Shown here: positions 11,174 through 23,263 of the stretch, piece by piece | Position numbering within the stretch: position 1 is the first letter of the stretch | Layout of the letters: every line of letters starts with the position of its first letter | NCBI GenBank assembly: GCA_037953625.1 | Contig: CM075649.1 | Span: 100,569,290 to 100,633,289 of the forward strand | Source: Crotalaria pallida | Taxonomy: Eukaryota; Streptophyta; Magnoliopsida; Fabales; Fabaceae | Direction: 5' to 3' | Length of the DNA stretch: 64,000 bases | Translations under genes and position numbers: made by a program | The notes under the pieces: generated by a model | What the model was told of the DNA's origin: nothing | Seen by the model: the letters and a program-made list of their open reading frames with translations, nothing else | Database searches by the model: none

Positions 11174-13776
11174 TGTAACATCCTGAAAAATTAATATTAA
11201 ATAATATAATTTTAGTATATAAATATTTATTTAAGGATAGGATTAAGCCTTAGAAATGGTACAAGGTTAGAAGGGTAGTATGAGCATAGGCCGACCTAGG
11301 ATGTGAGTATAGGATCTCGGTCCGACCCCGGCCGAGCTAGATAAGGTGGTGCGCATATGAACCGAGCAGGATGGGAATCAAACGCGGAACTTGTTGTCCA
11401 GTCCGGATTAGCCGACCTCAGCGTCCTATCCGAGAGGGAAGCTCGGACTATTGCGGTTCCTAATTGCCGAGCCGACGTATCCTAGCCGACATACCCTAGC
11501 CAACACGTTCTAGCTCCTCCGTGCCAGCTCATGTTGAGCTGTAGCCCTTTGGGATTCGTACCATCCGTACACTGTCCTTGCCATTCACTTTATGTCACTA
11601 TCATTGCTTTATGTCCCTTTCAATGTACTATTCATGGCTTCCCCAAAAAGCCAATGAATCCTGTCCACACAATCTAGCTTCCACAAGAAGCCAATGAATC
11701 CTAGCCACACAAATAATTCCCCTAAAAGAATAAAAGAAAGCCCAAACACAACATAACACACTTTGCAATTCTAATCTCTCTCTCCTTCGTTTCTTTCTCT
11801 CATTTTCTCTCTAAAGCTCCGACACACACAACTCTCATACTTCCTCTTCTCCTTCACGAAGATCCCTCTTTCTCACACATCTCTTCTTCTCTTCCACCAA
11901 GTCTCACCGGTTGGAGACCCTCCTTCTTGCCGTCCTTCTCTCCGTTCTCTTCCGTTCCGGACGCTTCCCTGGGCCGGCGTGGTGGTGGCAGCAAAGAGCT
12001 GGACCGTGGTGGTGTGATGGTGGCAACAAGGAGGAAAAGGATTCAAGAGGTGTGAAGCACCAAGGAAACCACTCTCAAACTCTCAACTCTTATCTCTCAC
12101 GGTTTGAGGTAAGGAGTGAGTGTTACCTCTACTTGAGTTTGGGTTTCTAGGGTGTTCATAAAGGGTACTAAGAGTGGGTGTTAGATTAGGGAATGGATAT
12201 AGGTTAATATGAGAAAGGAAAGGTAAAAAGGGTAAAGGGAACTAATAAATGAACTAGAAACATGGATGCTAGGTGAATATGGAATATTGTTTTATGCTAT
12301 ATGTTGGTATTTACATGATGGATTGGTTGAATGCTTCTATTCTTATTGTTGTTGATGTATAAGTGTTTATGAACTTTGTTGTATAAATGTTTACGAGCTT
12401 TGATATTTTGTTATTTATATATGTGGCCGAACTGGACCGAGCTGAGTGAGGTTGAGAATGGGTAGGAGAAAATGGTAAATATGGATAGTAGGAGAGATAG
12501 AGTAAGAAGTCTGATAATGAGAAAAGATAATGGAATAAGGAAACGGTTAAATGGTTGAGCCGAGAGAGGCCGAGCAAAATAAACGGTTAAAAGACTAAGA
12601 GTTTGAGCCGAGATAGGCCGAACTAAAATGGTTAAAAAGGATAAGAGGAATAAAAGAGAAATGGTTGTGTGATCGGGTCATAGCAGACGCGTACCGGGTG
12701 CGTGCATTGATCGCGTCAGACACATACTGGGTATGTGCAGCTGTAAGACGGGTACTGGGTACTCGCAGTTATGATTCACACAAGGTTCCGAGAACGGAAC
12801 CGGTGGGAAGTGGTCCTGGTCATAGCAGACGCGTACTGGGTGCGTGCATTGATCGCGTAAGTCGCCGAGATGCGCAGCTGTAAGACAAGTACTGGGTGCT
12901 CGCAGTTATGGACTCTCCTTAACTCCATAGAATGATCGGTGGTAGTGCTCCTGGTCATAGAAGACGCGTACTGGGTGCGTGCATTGATCGCGTCAGACGC
13001 ATACCGGGTATGTGCAGCTGTAAGACGGGTACTGGGTACTCGCAGTTATGGATGACACTCCGATATCCGACCTTAAATGGTGTAAGACATGCACTGGGTG
13101 TATGCATCCGAGAAGAGTAAAAGATTGTAAACTATGTGAAAATGGAATAATGTGTAATGAGTTCGAGGTAGAGGTGGTAATCCGAGGTAAGAGAATGTGA
13201 ACCGAGGTATAGCTAGTAGGTGATAAGCTGGTAGGATGTGAGCCGAGCTAGATGAGATTGTGTGTATGCGAACTGAGCTAATGATGATATATGCATGTGA
13301 TATATGGGTTTGATTACTTGTTATTTATATGCTTTTTGGCTACTTGTGTTTGGCTTGGTAGTTCGGTATGTCATTTTAGAAACTGCTTATTTAAGTTCTG
13401 TGTAATGCTCACCTCCTTACCATTTTTCAGGTACTGAGCCCGAGCAGACGCAGTCCCCGGCCGAGCAGGATCACTCTCTCTTACAGGGAGAGTAAGTTAT
13501 TTAAAGTAAGAGAATTTGTGGGCCTCGGCCATTTGGGCCGAGCTAAAGCATTTGTTTTGTATTGGGTCTCGGCTATTTGGGCTGAGCTAAAACACTTTTG
13601 TATATTTTTGATCTCGCTTGCCTAGTTGGGTCGAGCTAAACTTTTATTGAACTTTTATGCTTTAATCGAAGTTAAGTCTTCCGCTTATAACTCTGGTGTT
13701 TTTGAATTAATGAAAAAGAAATTTTAAAATCCTAATCTTCGGGTAATTAAGGGTAATTATTATATAGGGTGTTACA
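11174..13776 (+). repeat. Tekay-like solo LTR nested in a solo LTR
   Basis: Begins TGTAACATCCT and ends AGGGTGTTACA, with perfect TSD TAAAG (11169-11173 and 13777-13781). Same family as the LTRs of the chromovirus at 46517-56481: both have CACCTCCTTACCATTTTT, a GGCCGAGCAGG box and the 130-150 bp tandem array, in opposite orientation here. Confidence 0.9.
12674..13095 (+). repeat. Tandem array of 130-145 bp units in the solo LTR
   Basis: Three units starting near 12674, 12818 and 12950. Each carries GTCATAG(C/A)AGACGCGTAC, a CGCGT(C/A)AG box, GCAGCTGTAAGAC and CTCGCAGTTATG. Within a unit the motif (A/C)TGGGT(G/A) recurs several times. The inverted counterpart is at 47215-47300 and 48797-49110. 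Confidence 0.8.
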
Positions 13777-13819
13777 TAAAGTGTTATTATAAAGGAAATG
13801 GAGAAAAGTGCATGCATTG

Positions 13820-13852
<33 letters not shown>

Positions 13853-13856
13853 TATA
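13820..13856. repeat. TA/CA microsatellite
   Basis: A TA run followed by a CA run, immediately 3' of the inner solo LTR. Confidence 0.9.
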
Positions 13857-15630
13857 GGTTTAATTCACTGAATCCAATGAAAGTGTTAAAGTGTATAAAA
13901 TGTATAAAGTAAAATGGAAAGTGTAACATTCGATTCATGAATTAAATCATAAAAGTGTAAACTTGCATTGCATGTTCATGTGCTTGAGCATAAAAGTATT
14001 ATAAAGTATATGTGTAGTATAATGGAATGAATCGAAATTTAAAATTGAATGGAATGAATCGAATGAATGTGAATATGGATCTTGGATTGAATTGAATGTT
14101 TTCTATGCTATGTGAATGTGATGCATTTTGTTATTTCATCCTTTGATTTGATTATTATTCTTGCGTTTTATTATGGACTATTTATTATCTGCTAATTCAC
14201 TGTGTTTTGAAAAGGTTTCACCCTTAGTGGTTAACATTTTAGGTGCATAATCAAGGAGCTTGAAGATCAGAGTGGCGCAGCGGACAAGTCGAAAGAAGGG
14301 AATTCCAGTTGAAGCTATGTATATTATGAATGAATTCCCCCAATGTGTATTATAAACTTGTTTTGTACAAATAAATTTTCAATTCACTATTTTATTTTAA
14401 ACTTAAGTTTGTTAATCTTTTAAATTATAAATCGGGGTGTTACACGCAGTACATCCACCTCATCATGCAGGATCAGTTCAGTGGTGCGCCGCATCAAGAC
14501 CCCAGGGATCATATTGCTAACTTTCTGGGTATGCTCGAATTCTTCAAGATCGAGGGTGCTACGGAGGAGGCCATCAGAATGAGGATGTTCCCTCTCTCGC
14601 TGAGGGGCGAGGCGCTAACGTGGGTGAACAACCAAGCACCAGGGAGTCTTTCCAGCTGGAAAATACTTGTCTCAAAATTCATGGATAAGTTCCTTCCAGC
14701 TGGGAAGCAAGCAAAGCTGAGGCAGGATGTTCACTCATTCATGCAAGAGGATGACGAGCCGTTGCATGAAGCTTGGCAACGCTATAACCAGCTACTGAGG
14801 AGGTGCCCAACATATATGCAAGACTGGCAGCAGATTCAATTGTTCTATAATGGGCTCAACCGATTCAATCAAAGCATGATTGATGCAGCAGCTGGTGGAT
14901 CACTGATGAAGAAGACTGTTGAAGAGGCCAAGGAAGTTATTGCAAACATGGCATTCAACAGCAACCAGGGACTAAGGACCCAGGTGGAGCAAAGCTTCCT
15001 GAAGAGTTATGATCTGGATTCTACTCAAGCCCAGATCTTGATTCAGCAGAACAAGCAGATGCAGCAGCAGATTGCTGCATTAATGAAGCAAATGAGCCAG
15101 ATCAGTATGTCGGTTGCATCCAACAATATGAAGTGTGACTTTTGTGGGGGAAATCACCGGAATGGTGATTGTGCTTTCGAAGTCTGTAGGGGTCCAGCCA
15201 CATTGAGGAGCAAACTAATTTTGTGGGTGGTGGAGTTCATAAAAATAACATGTACTCCAATATCCACAATCCAGGGCAAATCAGTCAGTCTCACACCTCA
15301 TGGTACAACCCAGCACCCAATCCATCGCCGCCACAAAAGCAGGGCTGGGAGAAGGCACTTGAAGCAATGGCTACCACAACCAATACCTTCATGGCAGAAG
15401 CCAGGGCGAATTTCGCCAATCAGCAAGTCAGCATTCGCAACTTGGAGGTGCAAGTGGCTCAAATAAACAATCAGATATCAGAGATTGCAACCTACACCAA
15501 GGAGAGGTGCATGGCCGTCACCCTTCGAAGTGGCAAGTCGTATGAGGAGCCACAGAAGAAGGGTGATGCAACTGAGCCTGAGAAGAAGGATGAGGGGCCA
15601 AAGCAACCAAGTGGATGAGGCTTAACTGCA

Positions 15631-16382
15631 ATGCAACAGACGCAGGATCCACCTGCGGATCTCGAGAAAGAAAAAGGCACACCCAAACCAGCACCACTAC
15701 CTCCGAGGATTCCTTATCCTCAGAGGTTGAATAAAGAGGAAGACCAGAAGCAATTCACCAAATTTTTGGAGATGCTACGGAAGGTGCAGATCAATATCCC
15801 GTTTGCAGAGGCTCTCTCACAAATGCCTCTGTATGCAAGATTCATGAAGGAGTTGCTGACAAAGTAGAAGCGGATGCTCACTGACGAGACATTCCCGATA
15901 GCAGAGAAGTGCAGCAGCATCATCAAATCTAACCTTCCATCAAAGCTAAAGGATCCAGGTAGCTTCACCATTTCAGTTAGCATAGGCAAGGAGTAATTAG
16001 GTAAGGCTCTCTGTGACTTAGGAGCTAGCGTAAACATTATGCCATTGTCTGTATGTGAAGCATTAAACTTAGGAGTGGTTAAGCCTACCCCGACATTACT
16101 TCAGTTAGCTGATAGAACCACCCTCCGCCCATATGGAGTGGTGGAAGATATTCTGGTAAAGGTGAAAGATTTTATCCTGCCCTTGAAATTCATGATTTTA
16201 GATGTAAAAGAGGATGAAAATATTCCTCTAATTTTTGGAAGGCCATTCTTGGCCACAGCAGGGGAAGTGATTGATGTGCCTAGAGGAGAAGTAATTCTTT
16301 GAGTGAATGGTGAGCAAACTACAATTAAATTTTTTGAAAAACCACCAATCACCGCGGAGAATTTTGCTCCTCTCATGTGCAT
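15631..16382 (+). pseudogene. Athila-like aspartic protease region
   Basis: Continues the gag-pol frame after TGA at 15616. Segments with PPRIPYPQRLNK and FLEMLRKVQINIPFAEALSQMP are the usual Athila sequence before the protease. The active-site region reads CDLGASVNIMPLSV near 16010-16050 and the later motif IFGRPFLATAG near 16235-16260. In-frame stops lie near 15865, 15994 and 16300. After about 16382 the sequence passes into 3' non-coding DNA, so reverse transcriptase, RNase H and integrase are deleted. Confidence 0.8.
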
Positions 16383-18030
16383 TCAGCACTCGAATTGAGA
16401 GAGTGTTGGAAAGAATTGGAAAAACAAGGTGCCACCCTTGAAAGGATCTTGGCAACCACCCTAACCTCTGAAAAGAGGAGACCCCTCAGGCTCATGACGT
16501 TAAACAAGCGCTTGTTGGGAGGCAACCCAATGTTAATTAGCTCCCTTAGATTTTTTTTTTTTAGGGTAGTTTAGTTTTAGGTAGTTTTATATAAATAAAA
16601 AAAATTGAAGTCACAGGTCAAGCCACGCGTAGTCGTGGAGAGGGTGCAGTATCTAAGTTTGGGGGTGTGAACCCATTTGCTCCCATTAGTTCCCAATATG
16701 TCAACCCAGACCTGGTACTTCGTAAAAATAATGTCATGTTTTTCTCGGTAGTTTTTAGTTTGCTTGAGCACAAGCCAACCTCTAAGTTTGGGGGAGTGGA
16801 CAAAATAAAAAATTTTCTAATCTGAATTCTTCTCCCATTTATGGTGTTGGTTTGTGTCTTGGGTAGGAGTAAGTAATTATTCTAGGCTTAGGACTATTTT
16901 TCTGATGATAGGTGTAAATACTTAGTTTAGGATTAGACTCATTGACTTTTGATATTGATTTGATTAAGCTGTAATTATTTTTGAGATCTGGTTATTTTGA
17001 TAAACTTTTTGAGAATTTGTGATTAGTTAATTGACCTTTAGCCTAGTGATTTATTTGAGCCTAAACACTGGAGGGGTATGATTTATGTGAAATATTTGAT
17101 TTGAAACCCCTATTTCTTTCATGAGTGTTGTTCACTTTGATTTTGTGTTCTAGAACTTGACCTGTGACCATTTTGAGATTGATAATTGTTTGCATGCATT
17201 AAGATGATTAAGGCACTTAGGATTGTATTTTTGTGGCCTTCAACTGATTTGAATTGATAATAGTTCCCTTAGTTGCTCATTTTGAACCTAATGACTACAT
17301 GATTTTTCTTTGGTACCCTGCATTAATTTCATGATTCGTTGTTAATACCTTAGGAATTTTGAATGAGCAATTGTGAGGAACGATTAAAAAAGTGAATGAA
17401 TGGTATAAAGTGTTGTGAATTCTAATTCTCTTTCATGAATGAAATAAAAAGAAATGAAATAAAGAGAAATTTGGAAGAGAGTGGAGAAAAAAAAGTGAAA
17501 AGAAAAGAAGTATGAAATTGATTGTGAGTTGAGTGTGAGTCCTCTTTGGTATTTATTGCTCATTCATAATTTTAGAGGGAAATTTGTTTTTGCATTTTAG
17601 CTCTTAGTTTTATCCTTTCTTTATTTTATCCCACCTTACACTTTTAACCATGGTCTCATTACAACCAAATATAAGACCTTTTGATTTTTGTGTGCATTCA
17701 ATGATTTCAGTGGTGATTTGGGTCTATGGTCAAGCATATGGTAACACATTGTCATTGTATGAACTTGAGTGAATTACATATATATAAACCTTGATACACA
17801 TGAGAGATATGCACTGAGAGGTTGAGAGTGTTCTCTAGTTTTGAGTTCTTGTTGAGTTTGTTTCTCTAATCAGGTTTTAATTGTATGAATTGCTTGTGAA
17901 AATAAGTGTCTGAGTCTGTGAGTCGAAGTCCTAGATTAGGTGCGTACATTTTGATTTAGAGGGTAGTCTTGTGTTTTAGAATTTTTATTTTACTTTTGCC
18001 TGGGACATGCAAAATGCTAAGTTTGGGGAG
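16383..18030 (+). other. 3' non-coding region of Athila element A with polypurine tract
   Basis: No coding potential. A conserved Athila-type segment GCGCTTGTTGGGAGGCAACC (16509-16528) can form a short TTGGG/CCCAA hairpin (16515-16530). A polypurine-like CTAAGTTTGGGGG sequence occurs near 16650, near 16780 and directly before the 3' LTR (18017-18030). Only the last is placed to prime plus-strand synthesis. Confidence 0.6.
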
Positions 18031-20962
18031 TGATTTGGGTCTAATATATGATATTTTTGGGCTTGATTTCACTTCCTTTACTATGGTTTTGGCTTGTTTC
18101 TCTTGTAAATATAGGTTGTTTTTGTTAGTTTTAGGAATTTTTATTAGTTTAGAATCCCTTGAATGTTTTGATCTGTTTTGGGTATGTTTCAGGTACTTTC
18201 GGAGCTTAATTGAAGAAAATAATTATGGAGCTGAAAAGAGGACAAAAGGACCTTGAAAATGGCGCAAGAACGAAGTGAAACGGAGTCGGAAGTTGTCCCA
18301 GATGCCCAGGCATGGAGCTTGTAAGAACTACAATCGGTGGGTGAACTAACTAAGAAACACTAGGAGAACACCTGGAAGGGGGGGTTGAATAGGTGTTAAA
18401 GAAACCTTGAAAGATTTTCAAAAGACACAAATCGAAACAATTAAAACAAATGATTTTTACACAAAATTTCAGTCCTTAATCGATTAGACAAGGTAATTAA
18501 TCAATTAACCTATGAAAAACTTGAGTTAATCGATTAATCAAACAAGTTAATCGAGTAATGCCTGAAAGGTGACTTTTGGTTAATCAATTAACAGTTTTAG
18601 TTAATCGATTAATCACTGTTAAAACTGAAAAATCACTTTTCAATCAAATACGAAAATCAATCAATTAACACGTATGATCAGAGATAAAGAGGAATTGATT
18701 AACACCAATATTCTTATTGATTACCTAGGTTATGAAAATGATTTTCCCCAAATCAATTTGTACAAGAAAGATTCAATTCAATCAATTATGAAAATCAAAC
18801 TTTTCTAGGTTTTCAACGATGAACAATATGAAATGAAAGAGTTAAGGGAATAGAGATACTGCACAGAGATTTATCCTGGTTCACTCACAACCACCGTGAG
18901 CTACATCCAATCCCCTCTTCAACCAAGAGAGATTCTTCACTAAGGAATTAGATGTTCTCAAATTACAAGCAAATGCCTCTCAAGACTCCCCTTATTGATA
19001 GCCTCCAAGAGATACCACACCCTTGTCTTGCAATCCTATTGAAATATAATCTAACCTTCTCTTGCTTGCCGATTCCCCTCAACAAGACTTCCACTTTCTT
19101 GATGATACCTCACACCAAGACTTCCACTTGCTTGTTATCACAACAAGACTTCCAAGATAACTTTGCTTGATGAACAACCACCAAGGCTTCCAATGTTGTA
19201 GAATGTTTGCCTCCTTTGCAATGATTACAACTCAATGAAAACACAATAACAATCCTATGAATCTCTTTCAAGAACTATGAAAATATGAATATAAGAGATT
19301 CAAAGATTCTTGATCAAAGAATGTAAAATTGAAAGCTTTGATCTATGAAAGTGAGAGAGAATAGTGTGACTTTGATCTTTGTAAAATTGATATGAAAATG
19401 TTCTAAGTTTGTAATTATGATTCACAAAGGTTAGGAAAAAAAAGGTTTATATAGAATACCCAAAAGTTAAGGAACTTAAAAAACTGATTTTGAGAAGTGA
19501 AAAACGTATTTTAAAAATCAGTTCTGCAGGTGTTAATCGATTAACACATGGCTTAATCGATTAACCACTGTTAAATGTGTGTTAATCGATTAACTCAACT
19601 CATTAATCGATTAGCCACTGTAAAACACTTCTAAAAACTTGTTTTCTCAAATCTAAACCTTTTCTTTCAAACCTTTAAGCCACCTATTGATTTTAGGTTA
19701 AGTGAATACTCAAAATATAATATAATCATGCACTTGATAGAGATTCACTACCCACTAATGACTCTACCCAAACTCATCAAACTATAAAAGACTCAAACTA
19801 AAAATATTACAATTATACACAAATGAATCTTCATGAGCTTGCTCTCTCTTCATCATTGTTGATGTTTGTTGTTTGCTTGTTGACCTTCATCATACTTGAG
19901 CTTGATCAATACACTTGATGCTTGTTCAAAACTTTTGTCATTATCAAAACATTCTCACTGGATCTAACAAAGCTTCCCACGTCTAGGCGTGTGAGCAGCG
20001 TTAAACCCCATTGACCAGATCTGGGCGCCCAGGCGTGAGGCCCCGGGCTCCCGGGCGTGCAGTACTCGTGCAGGCCCAGTTGGGCTGAATTCTGATGCGT
20101 TTTTCAGGGATTTTCTTAGGATTTGTAAATAGATATTTATTATAGGATTAGAAACTAGGTTAGCAGCTTTTAGAGAGGGAGATTACATGATTTTAGAGAG
20201 TTTTAGAGGAGAAGAAGATCGAAGATCTCTTCGCGGTAATCCTAATTGTCTATCATTATGGATTACTCTTCTACTGTTTTTGTTCTTATTTTCTCAATGT
20301 GTAACTGAAACCCTCGTGTTAGGAATTGGTGAATTTGTATGGGTTAGTTTATTGATTTCATGAATTGATGTTTTTCTGTTTCTAAATCAAGTGTTTGATT
20401 GTATTTTCACTGTTATGCATGGAAGTAGCTAATCTATGTTTTGAATCTCTAATTCTTCAATTGAGAGATTAGGAATTAGAATAGGCCTTCAATCAAACAA
20501 TATAATTATTCAACTTGTAGGGATACTTTTGGGTAATTATATAACTTGTTATAAATTCCACTATTCTTAATTAATGGTTATTCAATGGTTTAATCACTTA
20601 AGGGATTAAGGATTATCAAGTTGAATAATAAACAGTAATTGCATAAGAGGAATCTAGTAATTACTACCTTAGGAATTTGTTCTTGATTTAGGGAAAAAAA
20701 GAGATTCATGATAAATAAACAACGCCTACAATGAAACCATGTTCCTAACTCGTTTTCTTAAATTGCTCAACCACTTTTATTTAATTTCTGTTTTTATTTT
20801 ATTTCAATTCAATCTTAATTAATTAGTTACAAACCTATAGATTTCGCTTCTAACTACTCTTTGGTGAGAATTAATTGAACAATTTGCAATCCCTGAGGGA
20901 CGATATTTGGTCTTATTGACTATATTACTTGTCGATCCGGTATACTTGTCGGTAGTCCAACA
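18031..20962 (+). repeat. 3' LTR of Athila element A, split by a Copia solo LTR
   Basis: Begins TGATTTGGGTC after the purine tract and ends GTCCAACA before TSD GAATA. Without the insert it is about 1277 bp and closely matches the 5' LTR at 7437-8717. Confidence 0.9.
18320..19969 (-). repeat. Sirevirus-like Copia solo LTR with TTAATCGATTAA arrays
   Basis: Plus-strand ends are TGTAAGA and TCTAACA, with TSD GAGCT/AAGCT (18315-18319 and 19970-19974, one change). On the minus strand it begins TGTTAGATCCAGTGAGAATG and has TTTTGATAATGACAA, the usual opening of Sirevirus LTRs. Two clusters of the palindrome TTAATCGATTAA and variants lie at 18478-18680 and 19525-19620. Confidence 0.8.
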
Positions 20963-21824
20963 GAATACTAAGAAAGCACAACTCAACTCACAATCAATTT
21001 CATACTTCTTTTCTTTTCACTTTTTTTTCCTCTACTCTCTTCCAAATTCCTTTTTATTTTTTTTTCATTTATTTCATGGAAGAGAAGTAGACTCACAACA
21101 CTTCATACCATTTATTCAATTTTTCAATCATTCCTCTCAATTGCTCATTCAAAATTCCTAAGGTACTAACAAAAATTATGCAATGCAAGGTACCAAAAAA
21201 AATCATAATTTCATTAGGCTCAAAGTGGGAAACTAAGGGAACATTTATCAATTCAAATAAGTTGAAAGCCATAAAAACACATCCTAAGTGCCTTAATCAT
21301 CTTAATGCATGCAAACAAAAATCAATTTTGAAATGGTTACAGGTCAAGTTCTAGAACACAAAACAAAAGTGAACACACTCATGAAAGAAATAGGGGTCTC
21401 AAATCAAAATTAATTCAATAAATCATACCCCTTCAATGTTTAGGCTCAAATAACTCACTAGGCTAAAGGTCAGTTCACTAATCACTTGTTCTCAAAAAGT
21501 TTGTCAAAATAACCATATCTCAAAAATATTTATAGCTCAATCAAATCAATATCATAAGTCAATGAGTCTAATCCTAAACTAAGTATTTACACCTATCATC
21601 ATAAAAACAGTCCTAAGTCTAGAATAATTACCTACTCCTACCAAGAACACAAACCAACACCAAAAATGGGAGAAAAATTCAAGTCAGAAAAATTTTAATT
21701 TTGTCCACTCCCCCAAACTTAGAGGTTGACTTTTCCTCAAGCAAACTAATCTAACCTAAACTAAAAAATAAAATTTAAAAACTAAAGCAATGAGTTAAGA
21801 GACTTCCCTGAAGAGGCAAGGCAA
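20963..21824 (-). other. Continuation of Athila element B 3' internal region
   Basis: After TSD GAATA the sequence is the reverse complement of element A's 16770-17560 region, including a CTCCCCCAAACTTAGAGG box near 21709. It ends where the Copia LTR begins; similarity to element A fades after about 21740. Confidence 0.7.
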
Positions 21825-23205
21825 TGCAAGCTTTCAATTATATGTTTTGATGAAGACAACAAGATATAGATTACCTACAACAACAAAGATTCAAGGACTA
21901 TTCTATCATTTCATTCTTATATATATATTGTAATTGTTTTAATTTTGTTTTATATGAAAGTGGGTGGTAGATTAGTTTAGTAATCTCAATTGGAATTTAA
22001 AGATTGATTATGTTTACAAATTGAGATTGCTTTGATAGAGAAAAATAGCTCAAGACTTTTCCAAATTAATTAGGTGAAAAATGGAATTTAATTGAAAAAG
22101 TTTTTATCAGTTTTTTAGCAGTGTTTACTCGATTAAGTACTCGAGTAATCGAGTAGTACTCGATTAAGGGACTCGTCTACTCGAGTAAAGTCTGTTAAAA
22201 CTGAACTTTAAAAAGATTTCATTTACATCTTTTCAAAGGTTACGAACTCTAAATTTTGAAAAGCATTTTTCTCATATTTTCACAACATTCTTGAGCAAAT
22301 AATCTTTCCAAAAACATCTCTCTATCAATGTTCATGTGAATCTTAATTTGAGAACATTATTCATTCTTTTCATTCTCATATTGAAGATTCATAGTTTTGT
22401 TTTAGCATTCTATTGTGGTTGAATCATCTAGTAATAACAAGGTTACTTCTCTCAAGATTCAACAAAGTGAAGTTTTCTTTGAAGACTTTGAAGAAAAGGG
22501 TTGGAGCAAGACTCTTAGCAATTTGATCAAAGTTGCTCGAAGCTCAAAAGGATTGATCGTGATTCAATCAAAGAAGAAGGAACAAATTGAATTATTGGAC
22601 AAGAATTGGGTAGAGTTAATTGGTTTGGTACATCAATTAACAAGGGTTAGGATCAAGAGAGAGGAGAGGATCTTAACACATTCTTGTAATCTAATTCTTT
22701 TGTTCATAGTGTAGCAAATCACCCAAATCAGAGAGGGTGGACTGGATGTAGCTCATATTTAGATGAGTGAACCAGGCTAAAATCATGTGTTCTTTATTTT
22801 GAGCTTTTACGTATTCTTTCGTTCTTAAAATCAACAAAAACTTAAAATCAATTGTGAATAGGATTTGTGAATTTCAATTACGTATTCTTTATTAATTCAT
22901 TAATTGATGGGTAATTGATTTTCTGTATATTCTTATTTTGATTCATTGATTTTTTGGTTTAGATTTGATTAGAATTGATTTCTGAATTTTCTGTGTTTTT
23001 CAGTGTTTAATCGAGTAGTACTCGATTAAGGTTTTTCAAATTTTCAGGTCTACTCGAGTAGCCTGCAATTTACTCGAGTAGATTAGTTAAATCTGACTAC
23101 TTTTGATCTGTTTTGATTACTTTCGAAAAAACCGGGTATCGTAGCTTGATTCTTCTATTCACCCCCCCTCTAGAAGGCATTTTACCCGCTTGTTGGTTTC
23201 CAACA
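21825..23205 (+). repeat. 5' LTR of the Copia element, with TACTCGAGTA palindrome clusters
   Basis: Ends TTTCCAACA two bases before the primer-binding site. The opening segment has TGTTTTGATGAAGACAAC, as in Sirevirus LTRs. Clusters of ACTCGAGT/ACTCGATTA motifs lie at 22128-22192 and 23010-23085, the same relative places as the TTAATCGATTAA clusters in the solo LTR at 18320. Confidence 0.7.
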
Positions 23206-23207
23206 AG

Positions 23208-23219
23208 TGGTATCAGAGC
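23208..23219 (+). other. Primer-binding site (tRNA-iMet type)
   Basis: TGGTATCAGAGC, the standard plant Copia primer-binding site complementary to initiator tRNA-Met, just after the 5' LTR. Confidence 0.9.
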
Positions 23220-23263
23220 TCGGTCGAATAAACCGAGTTTAAAAACTTTTTCGAAAAGATCCA

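Larger units (their letters stand above)
9081..14444 (+). repeat. Gypsy (Tekay-like) solo LTR inside Athila gag
   Basis: Begins TGTAACATCCC and ends GGGGTGTTACA. It is flanked by CGCAA (9076-9080) and CGCAG (14445-14449), a TSD with one change; removing the insert restores the codon context of gag. It contains a second solo LTR (11174-13776), so its own length is about 2.76 kb. There is no internal region or primer-binding site between two LTRs, hence solo. The GCGCAGCGG motif near 14276 recurs, inverted, in the LTR at 61660, which supports kinship with chromovirus LTRs. Confidence 0.85.
8931..15618 (+). pseudogene. gag: Athila-like gag, split by a 5.4-kb solo LTR
   Basis: The start is at 8931 (MAGGGG...). 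The N-terminal part ends at 9080 with a SSIVRPVITATAFAIDPQ-type motif typical of Athila gag. It resumes at 14450 in mid-codon context and continues with QDQFSGAPHQDP, FPLSLRGEALTWV and the capsid domain to about 15100. The knuckle-like CDFCGGNHRNGDC lies at about 15130-15172. A frameshift near 15200 moves the reading to the frame that ends at 15618. That downstream part has an asparagine/proline-rich linker, a coiled-coil-like helix (QVSIRNLEVQVAQINNQISE) and AVTLRSGK, the conserved motif preceding Athila protease. The insertion, frameshift and TGA at 15616-15618 show the gene is dead. Confidence 0.85.
7437..20962 (+). mobile_element. Athila-like Gypsy element A, inserted in element B in opposite orientation
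   Basis: Bounded by TGATTTGG (7437) and CCAACA (20962) with TSD GAATA at 7432-7436 and 20963-20967. It has a 5' LTR, a tRNA-Asp-type primer-binding site, gag (split by a solo LTR), protease, a long 3' non-coding region, a polypurine tract and a 3' LTR (split by a Copia solo LTR). There is no reverse transcriptase, RNase H or integrase: protease sequence passes almost directly into the 3' non-coding region near 16400-16500. LTR lengths without insertions are 1281 and about 1277 bp. Confidence 0.9.
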
